Made by a program: the position numbers and the translations under genes. From Apostichopus japonicus (Eukaryota > Echinodermata > Holothuroidea > Aspidochirotida > Stichopodidae), in NCBI RefSeq assembly GCF_037975245.1, contig NC_092566.1, positions 3,534,001 through 3,598,000 of the forward strand: a stretch of 64,000 nt of DNA, given 5' to 3'. Each line of letters opens with the position of its first letter. The stretch's first letter is position 1. Shown here piece after piece: positions 56,664 through 64,000 of this stretch. The notes below the pieces were generated by a model that worked only from the letters and a program-made list of their open reading frames with translations, had not been told where the DNA came from and did not search any database.

Positions 56664-59433
56664 ATGGATATTGAGGATGGCCACTGCTGGAACTGTGAAA
56701 TGAAATTACAGGTCCCTGTGACATGTGATGGTTGTCATGTCGCTGAGTACTGCTCACCGAATTGTAAGAAGAAGGACAACGGCCGCCATTTTACGCAGGA
56801 ATGTTTCACGATTTCTCCAAGAGTTTGCAGCAACTGCCAACAGGAGGGCGAGAATCTCTTAGCGGTGAGAATTATATAAGTAAAATTTCAAGAAATGGGT
56901 CCCTGCAACCCTCGCCCGCCCACCCCCCCCCATCCTCATTTGATTAGGCTATTATTATGTTGTCATAGATTAAACTTATACTGTTATATACATTACACCT
57001 TTGAACCTTGCAAAATATTCTTTAATTTATTAATTTATTTATATTTTGTGTCAAAATTGTTAGTGTTGGTTGATGGAATGAATTCTTGAGAAGGAAAGAG
57101 AGAACGAAGAGAAGAAGAGAAAGAATATGATGAGGACAAGAAGACTTAAAAACATTAGAAGACGTGCTTTGATAATTCTTTATTGTTTATTCGACAATCT
57201 ACATTAAAGTAGGTGCAAGTGATTTGCTGAGCAGTGCCCGGTTTGGAACTTTGGTTCTGTTAGTGACATTAAAGTATAGTCCATGTCATGTTAATCATCA
57301 TGTGCAACTGCAGCCCGCCACTGTCAGCCAGTCATTGCATTGATATACTTTAGTTTAGTGTGTATTGGTGGTACATTCAATTTCTTTAATGGGACCAAAC
57401 TTTGCTTTTCGCCCTTATAGACAACACAATGTGCTTCAGTCTCCCGTCTGTTTGAGAAAGTCACTGTCTCACAATGAAATAATTTTCCAGTCGTGTGTAA
57501 GCGTATACTTGGGTTATTTTATGTTGAAAACATTAACAAAATGATAAACGAAACTATAACGCAGTAAGCTTTATTGGGCTTCGGCCATCTTGTATGATAC
57601 TCAATCACGCGATTTTAAAATCACGTGAACAATAATAATGAAAGCCATGCATGCACTAAAAAGAAATAAAGGCCTAGACCTACACACGGGATACCATTAG
57701 CGCCATATCGATTATTGTGTATCGCATTGAAAACTACGAATTGATCTAGTTCTTAAACGTCCTTTTTCTTGTTTCCTCTATTCCTTCAGTGCACTGGTTG
57801 TTATCAAGTTTTCTATTGTGCCACAAAGTGTCAACGTAAACATTGGAAGGGGCACAAAGACGAGTGCTCCGTTATCACACAACAAATTCATCAGGTTGCC
57901 AACCGACTGAGACTTGATCACAAAGTGGGTGTGACCCTCGTAAACTGTCTAAACAAAATTTCACGAGACATTGGCTTGACCTCAACTACTCTGCCATTTG
58001 CCTTAGATCTACTCCAATTGCCGAAAAATGAACTTAGCCGAGAAGACTTTAAATTCAACCAACTGAAGACTCTTACCATGTCCGACAATTTTTTGCCAAC
58101 CTTCATGTTCACTGGTTTTTCGCTGCCTGATGATTTCGACAAGTCAGTCACCTTTGTACATTTTGAACGACTCCTCTCTACTGCAGCGCGAGATGTACTG
58201 CTTCTGTACGTCCTCATCAACAGAGACGAAGCCCCACAAGTTGCATCCGACATCATCCCGACCATCTGGTTCTCCCTCCGGCTATCGACGGAAGTTGCAG
58301 ACTACTTAAACGATACTTTGAAGAAGCTTTCTTCGATGGCTTTTAAAGTCTTCAGAAACAAAGTAGGCGGTAAACTCCACCTGCAAAAGAGCAACTTCAA
58401 TCGTCTCAAAGAGGTGTGGAAGATTTGGAGCGATGTAGATTGCCGTATCGGGTCCGATGGTTGCTTGGGTTTGGAAAAGAAGCGAAAGAACGAGCTACGG
58501 AAGCTTTTGAAGGGAGTTGAAGAATACCGCGAATTTCTTCCAGAACTTCACATACCTTCTGTTGATCAATGGTTTGGTAATGGTAACTTCATACAACAAA
58601 GATGCGCTGAGAACGGCCAGAATTTATCTCATTACAACCCACTCCTCACAGACGACCCACGATTTGGTGGCTCCCCTACGACTCAATACGCCAAGTTAAA
58701 TTTACCAGAAGGGAGATTCGCTGTTCGCACCGACTGGCTACCATTCAAGGTATTTGATTATGGTGTTATGAAGAAGTCTTGCACAGAGATGCCCATATCA
58801 GCTGTTGAGCTTGTACGTCAGTTTATTGCTAAGATGATACCACGACTGGAAGCATTGTTCGACGATGAACATATCAAAATAGATTTGAAATTACTCAATG
58901 ACAAAGTACCTAACATTGTCACCGAGGACAAATTCGACCGCATCATGTTGCCTCCGCAAGTCACGGATGGAATTGGAATATCTTCTCTCCTGGATGACTA
59001 TGCTGGACGTGTTAATAAATTAAACCCCTTTGCTACGGTGATTATGGAGTCTACTAAGTGGTTCCCCCTAACGAATGTTCAGAAAGGGGTAGAAGCTATC
59101 CAAGTTACCGCGGATGTATGTTTCTCACGGTGTCAGTACACCAATTATTTGAAGCAATCACATGCTTTGGATTTCCATTCGAAGACCACTGAATTTGTTA
59201 GTTTTCTCCGAGCCGAGTACCTGGCTTATCAACAATCGAAGAATCCAGCTTCCAATCAAAGTTTGCCGAAATTGACCGAAATTTTCGGAAGAAGTGGCAA
59301 ATGGTGCCTCAAAGACTTTCGAAAAGAGAAAAACCGCATTGTACCATTTATGTTCAGAGTACATCCTCGCAGCATGAACAATCTCTCGGGACATAGTCGT
59401 TTCTTGGAATGGCGGTTGTTTAACGAAAACTGA
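56664..59433 (+). CDS. Protein with two N-terminal MYND-type zinc fingers and a large C-terminal region
   Basis: Two exons, 56664-56864 and 57790-59433, join in phase 0 (GCG|GTGAGA; TTCAG|TGC) to give 614 residues. The first finger (residues 8-47) runs CWNC, CDGC, YCSPNC, RHFTQEC; its last His-Cys spacing is one residue longer than usual, and the conserved Trp is absent. The second (55-94) runs CSNC, CTGC, FYCATKCQRKHW, GHKDEC and matches the MYND consensus; the intron splits it. The remaining 500 residues are soluble, without visible membrane segments, and end in FRVHPRSMNNLSGHSRFLEW. I recall this C-terminal pattern in MYND proteins carrying a DUF4470-like region in invertebrates, but that label is unverified. 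MYND fingers usually bind proline-rich partners. The ATG follows a pyrimidine-rich TTTTTGAAG that could be an acceptor, so a 5'UTR exon is possible. AATAAA lies at 59496. Confidence 0.85.
56865..57789 (+). other. Intron of the MYND-finger gene
   Basis: 925 bases with GTGAGA donor and a pyrimidine-rich TTCCTTCAG acceptor. No internal exon or element recognised. Confidence 0.85.
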
Positions 59434-59495
59434 AATTGTCTCATGCCGACAGTTTATATTAGAGGTTTTATGATTTAGGGATAAGGCACCACATT

Positions 59496-59501
59496 AATAA
59501 A
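59496..59501 (+). terminator. Poly(A) signal of the MYND-finger gene
   Basis: AATAAA, 63 bases after the stop codon, on the coding strand. Confidence 0.6.
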
Positions 59502-60800
59502 GCATAACCGCAGACTTTATTATGTAAACCTATGATGTTACCCAGTAAATTCAGTCAATATGGCGATCGAAAGAAGAGGGGGAGGCGAGTTGGAGGGGAA
59601 AGGTGCCAGACCCCTCATGAATTCAAACGTTTTATTTTTGTCCTGTGAAAGTAACATTCTGCGTGCGAGCAGAGATTTATAACCCTCTGTTGGTGCACGT
59701 GAACACCCCCTACCCGACCCCACCTTCTCCAAGCATCTTCCAACCCAGCTGAAGTTGTATTTCGTCGCCAGTAGCACACAGCAAAGGTACACTCAAAATG
59801 GCCATTTCCATGAAGTGATGTCTAAGTGGGACGGCAGTAACATGGTGAAGGGTTGAGTAAGTTGTTGCTAGAATCTGGTAAAGTTTTCATAGACAGAAAT
59901 GAAAGTAGAAATGTTGATAGTTGTATCTATGGGAATGGGTACTACAAGAAAGTATACTTAAAGGTATTGGGTAAGGTCTTGGTGAGATGTACTAAGATGT
60001 TGGATCAGAAATCATAAGATATGTTGATAATATTTACGATCTTCACTGCAGATGATAGAATATTCGGTGGACTTTGGAATAATACGTTGATGGAACTGGA
60101 GAACGACTTGACGACATGTGCGACGAGATCTTTAAGAAGGGGTAAGATGATGGTTAGGTGGAGCATCCCGTGGATAGATTGTATAAGATCGTAATGGAGT
60201 TGGGTCATGATAAGGATAAGGATGTTATCTTGACTTTACAAGATAGTTGTGCGTTAATATTTTGATTTTGATCTTTGAAAATGGGGTAAGCCCTATAGGT
60301 ACTGATTGATTTACGACTAGGGTGTAAGTGCCTTTGGCTGGATGGGGTTAATTAGATTGAAGCACGGTTACATTAAGCCATTTCTTACAAATTTGTTCTG
60401 GAGAGTATGAACAATATATTATCAGACATCAGACACACCATAGTGAGAAAGATGAGATTTTTTTTTATTCTTCCGACACTTTATTGAAGTTATGTCTTTT
60501 GATTTTTTGTGAGTGCTGCAAATTATAAAAACATGCATGTACAAATGATAATTCGATTGATTATTTATTGATTATTGGTGCGGTATCGATGAAAGTTAAA
60601 ATCAGAAATGCGTTTCACAAAGGAAGGGAGTAAATAATTCCAACTAGTCGACGTGGAAAAACATTGTGAGGTCTCTTTCATGTCATTTACATCTTTGAAA
60701 AACCCTCCATAGTTCGGTCTCCCGCCCTCACCGCCACCACTAATAAAGAAAACACAATAACGATTAGTTACCACTTTGTTCTTATTGATATGTTAGACAA
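59502..60800. other. Convergent intergenic region
   Basis: Lies between two genes transcribed toward each other. Apart from poly(A) signals, no feature is recognised. Confidence 0.5.
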
Positions 60801-60806
60801 TTTATT
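60801..60806 (-). terminator. Candidate poly(A) signal of the M1 aminopeptidase gene
   Basis: TTTATT on the plus strand (AATAAA on the minus), about 230 bases beyond the stop at 61036. Another lies at 60564-60569. Confidence 0.45.
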
Positions 60807-60986
60807 TCAATAATTTTGAAGATGTTAGATTATGAGACCAACTAAGCGAAAATTGTACAAATAACGTCTTAATTCATTGTTTTCTTTCGCCTCAAAGAAT
60901 GTTTGCATTAATTTTTGCTTGTATTAAAAACGAAATAAGAATATCTTAAGAACAGTTCAAAGAACGTTTTAGTTAGTAGCTTAAAG

Positions 60987-61047
60987 TTGGTTTAAACTGA
61001 GTGCTAACTTGGTTTAAACTTAGTGGCAACTTGGTTTAAACTGGGTT
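60987..61047. repeat. 22-bp tandem repeat overlapping the aminopeptidase stop codon
   Basis: Two full units (60987-61008 and 61009-61030), each starting TTGGTTTAAACT, plus a third partial unit from 61031 that contains the stop codon and the last codons of the gene. The array appears to have expanded from the coding end into the 3'UTR. Confidence 0.85.
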
Positions 61048-64000
61048 ATCCTCCAACCATTGTTGTATCACATTTTGGTTCTTCTTCACCCAGTTAATGT
61101 TAGTTCTCACGCGTTCCAGTGCCTGCTGGCGTGATCTGGTCCCAGCGCCGGCCTCGGGGTATTTTTCGAAAAATTCCTCCATCTGGTAAAGAAGATAAAA
61201 TCAAGTGAAATGAAAGGTGATTGTCATTGATTGACCGAAATACTTAGAGCATTAAATCAATGGCAATTACATCAAACATAAACACTGAAAAATATTCTTC
61301 ATGAATTTCTTTGGCAAAAAATTAAAAAAAAAATCCATGCATGTTACTAAATATCGTTTACTTTTACTCTCTGTTCATTTTGTTTTTGTTTTCTTGCTTT
61401 GTGATATTATTATTATTTTGTTTCTCATAACAAACAAGTGAAGAAGAATATTAATGGTCTGTTTGTAGCAAATTTGTTTATGCCAAGGCTTGTATATGTA
61501 ACTTCTATTATTCTTTACTTTCCAGTGTGATTGTTAAGTGTGTTAAAATGAATAATTAGCAGAAAACAGACAGGGTAATGATAGGTCCACCATTCAGCTC
61601 ATTAGTTAGACAGAGCGCTGGTCTTCTATTTATACATAGCCTAATGTAATTATTTCGAATTCCGACTTCAGACAATTTTTCTTTCATATTTTTAATGCAA
61701 TATGCATGATTAAGGGTATTTGTATTAAGAGCTGGCGTACATACTGCAATTCAAGACTACATAAAACTTTTTTTCAGGCTATTTGTATTTTCCGCCCACA
61801 TTTATGGCGTAAAAGCAGTTTTTATAGTCAACAAATATTAAACCATGTTTTTCTCAAATGGACAGAGTAAAGATACTCTGTTAATTTTTTAAAGTTTTTT
61901 TAAACAAATTCAAACAGTCGGTCAGATATTCCTGATTCATTCATTTGAAAATGAAGCCTCCTACAACATTACACGGTATTAATGTATTCTGTCATTTGGG
62001 TTACCAAATTTCAGATGTATGCAGATAAGTAACTGACTGGGGAATGACAAACAATTAAAAAGATCGAAGAATTTTATGGCCACTGATTCGAATCCTCTCC
62101 TAGCCAAAACTTTCTTTGCTCTTTAAAAAAAAATGAACGTTTCCAATTTAAGATATATTTTAGAAGAAAATACCTTAAAGGGAGTATTTTTTTTTTAAAT
62201 AATAGGAGAGATCTTACCTGCTGTAATTTCAGTTCGGTTGAGTAATACTGTGTTGTAGTATAGGTAAGAGAACCAAGAGATCGAGAGAGTCCGAAGCTGC
62301 AACGTATATTGAGAAACATATGGTTAGAAAGTCAGATTATGGTAAATATTATTACTCGCACATTCGAAGAAGGTTAGTGTAACCATCATTATATTCGTTT
62401 TTTCGCGCTCTACTTCATTCATATTTTAATTATGCAATTTCTGAAATGCACTTAAATTGTACGGCAGCTCTAACGACTTTAAGAAGTTAATACGATAGTT
62501 CGCTTAATTAATGTCGCTCGATGACCTCATTTAAGTTTTTGTGGAGTTTGGGGTTTTTGGTTAAAGTAAAGATCTTTATTATAATTGATTGAATTTGGAA
62601 GTTGGCAAAGCATATTCAGAAAGAGATAAATAATAAATGTCTTCGATTGGGGATACATGTTTTTTTGTTTGTTTCTTCTGCGTTGTTTTCTTAACTGTGG
62701 TTTTAACACTTACAGGGAGTGTCACAACAACTTTGAACAGACCGCAGATTCCTTGTTAAAACTAAAGAAAATACATGGGAACTTTTGAAGTACGAGAGGG
62801 TATAGGAAGCCTTCGACATTGTGGCACCGTTGGACAATTACCCCGAAATCCTAGGGCATATTAGGATAAAATAACGATAATCAAAAACTGTGTGATGCAT
62901 TTTATATTTACCGATCAACCAGATATTCCCAGTTGGCGCGGATATAATCCCAAATAAGGGGATTTCCCACGGGATTGCCAGAAATATAAGAAAGCACTGA
63001 GAAGAAATCACCCCTCCTAATCTTGCTCTCGTCCATTGCATATTCAATATATCTGCAACATAATTAAAATCAATATAAATATGAATAAACATATAAACTC
63101 AGCGAGATATAGCTTCCTTGAAATATTAATTACAATATTATATAGAGAAGAATATAAATTCTGCATCTCCTTGTGGAAAAAAACCCCCACAAATGTTGAC
63201 AGTATACCTGCATCGTGTTCAAACTGTTGTATATACATTAACTCTTTGGGTCATAGTAACATTGCCGTCCAGCCTACCCTCTGTCCCCAATACACACAAA
63301 CACACACACCCACATACGCGCGGTGTCACACATGTGCGTATTTCGTGGTCAAAGTTCGGCAAATTGTGCATATGTGAATTGTGTATATGTGTATATATGT
63401 GTATATGTTTATATGTGAATAAATGTTACCTTGAGAGTAACCAAACGTGTCGGGTACGGGCCAATCCGAATGAGATTCGAGACTTTTCGGCAGATGTGTC
63501 CGAGTTTACATAGCGTTCCCACAGGGCGTCCCAGTTGTCTTGGCCTCCGTCCAATTCCATGCCGAATCGCAGAACTGGACTGAGCACGTTCGCAGACACA
63601 CTAGGGTGCACACATGTAAGTAAAAGATGCTTTGTGTTAGACAATTTTATTCAGAACGTAAAGCAATTTCACGTGCTGCCAAGAAATGAAAATGAAAATA
63701 TTTTTCTTTATTTTTTAAATACTTTCTATTATGTTATTACAATGTACTCAACGGAAAGTCTATACCTTAAGTGAACCATTACTAAAAAAATCCTTTTATT
63801 TGTTTCCAAAATGTAAAATGAATTGCAGTATGTATACTCTGTATAACTATGCATGATAAGAAAGAAAACGTTGAAGTAGGTCAGTTTTTAAGGAAACTTC
63901 AGCTTACGGTTCATTATTGAGGAACTTGTAGAACTGGGTCAGTGCTTCATTAAGACAATCCGGGTCACCACTGCTACACGACAAATAGATGATATCCGTT
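61036..64000 (-). CDS. M1-family metallopeptidase (aminopeptidase N/ERAP-like), C-terminal exons, partial
   Basis: Five exons lie at 64000-63908 (cut by the window edge), 63600-63430, 63052-62912, 62296-62218 and 61182-61036. All junctions are GT-AG and in frame, ending in TAA at 61038-61036. The peptide matches the ERAP1-C-like helical domain at the C-terminus of M1 aminopeptidases: LSCSSGDPDCLNEALTQFYK, DNWDALWERYVNSDTSAEKS, ALARTRHVW-like FGLARTRHVWLLSR, SGNPVGNPLIWDYIRANWEY, then RQQALERVRTNINWVKKNQ. The family's zinc site (HExxH) and GAMEN motif belong to upstream exons outside the window, so activity and membrane anchoring cannot be judged. These enzymes remove N-terminal residues from peptides and are often type II membrane ectoenzymes. 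I cannot choose between aminopeptidase N, glutamyl aminopeptidase and ERAP subtypes. Confidence 0.92.
61183..62217. other. Last intron of the aminopeptidase gene
   Basis: AT-rich intron without recognised elements. The other introns of this gene (62297-62911, 63053-63429, 63601-63907) are likewise empty apart from CA and TA-TG microsatellites near 63290-63420. Confidence 0.7.

Overview
This is a eukaryotic (metazoan) genomic window: AT-rich, with long introns, GT-AG exons and abundant non-LTR, SINE and MITE-like repeats. The proteins are typical of a deuterostome. Gene content (PAPS synthase, GFPT, SKP1, an M1 aminopeptidase and a MYND-finger protein of a type I associate with invertebrate deuterostomes) fits a marine echinoderm, possibly a sea cucumber. 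The taxon is inference; no marker in the window proves it.

Layout, left to right. (1) 747-2556, minus: the first two coding exons of glutamine:fructose-6-phosphate aminotransferase (GFPT); the gene continues off the left edge. (2) 6505-10125, minus: a complete four-coding-exon SKP1, with a probable 5'UTR exon near 13.53 kb. Its third intron carries a tandem array in which the end of the upstream exon and its splice donor are copied three more times. (3) 14.5-17.25 kb, plus: a decayed CR1-like LINE. (4) 20684-51724, minus: a complete bifunctional PAPS synthase (PAPSS) with 11 shared coding exons and two alternative first exons, at 37 kb (with a TATA box) and 51.7 kb. Its introns hold satellites, a tRNA-derived SINE, a hAT MITE with perfect target-site duplication, and two copies of a TTAA-flanked MITE. 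(5) 55533-56486, minus: a 5'-truncated L1-like insertion with a 14-bp target-site duplication, about 180 bp upstream of the next gene. (6) 56664-59433, plus: a two-exon gene for a protein with two N-terminal MYND-type zinc fingers and a large C-terminal region. (7) 61036-64000, minus: the last five exons of an M1-family (aminopeptidase N/ERAP-like) metallopeptidase; the catalytic part lies beyond the right edge.

Functionally, GFPT makes hexosamine precursor for UDP-GlcNAc and PAPSS makes the universal sulfate donor PAPS. Both supply sulfated glycosaminoglycan synthesis, but I see no evidence that they are co-regulated. SKP1 is the adaptor of SCF ubiquitin ligases.

No bacterial-type operon, CRISPR array or phage-like system is present. 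The most interesting signals are the in-frame splice-donor array in SKP1 and the alternative PAPSS first exons, which differ in a basic nuclear-localisation-like motif.
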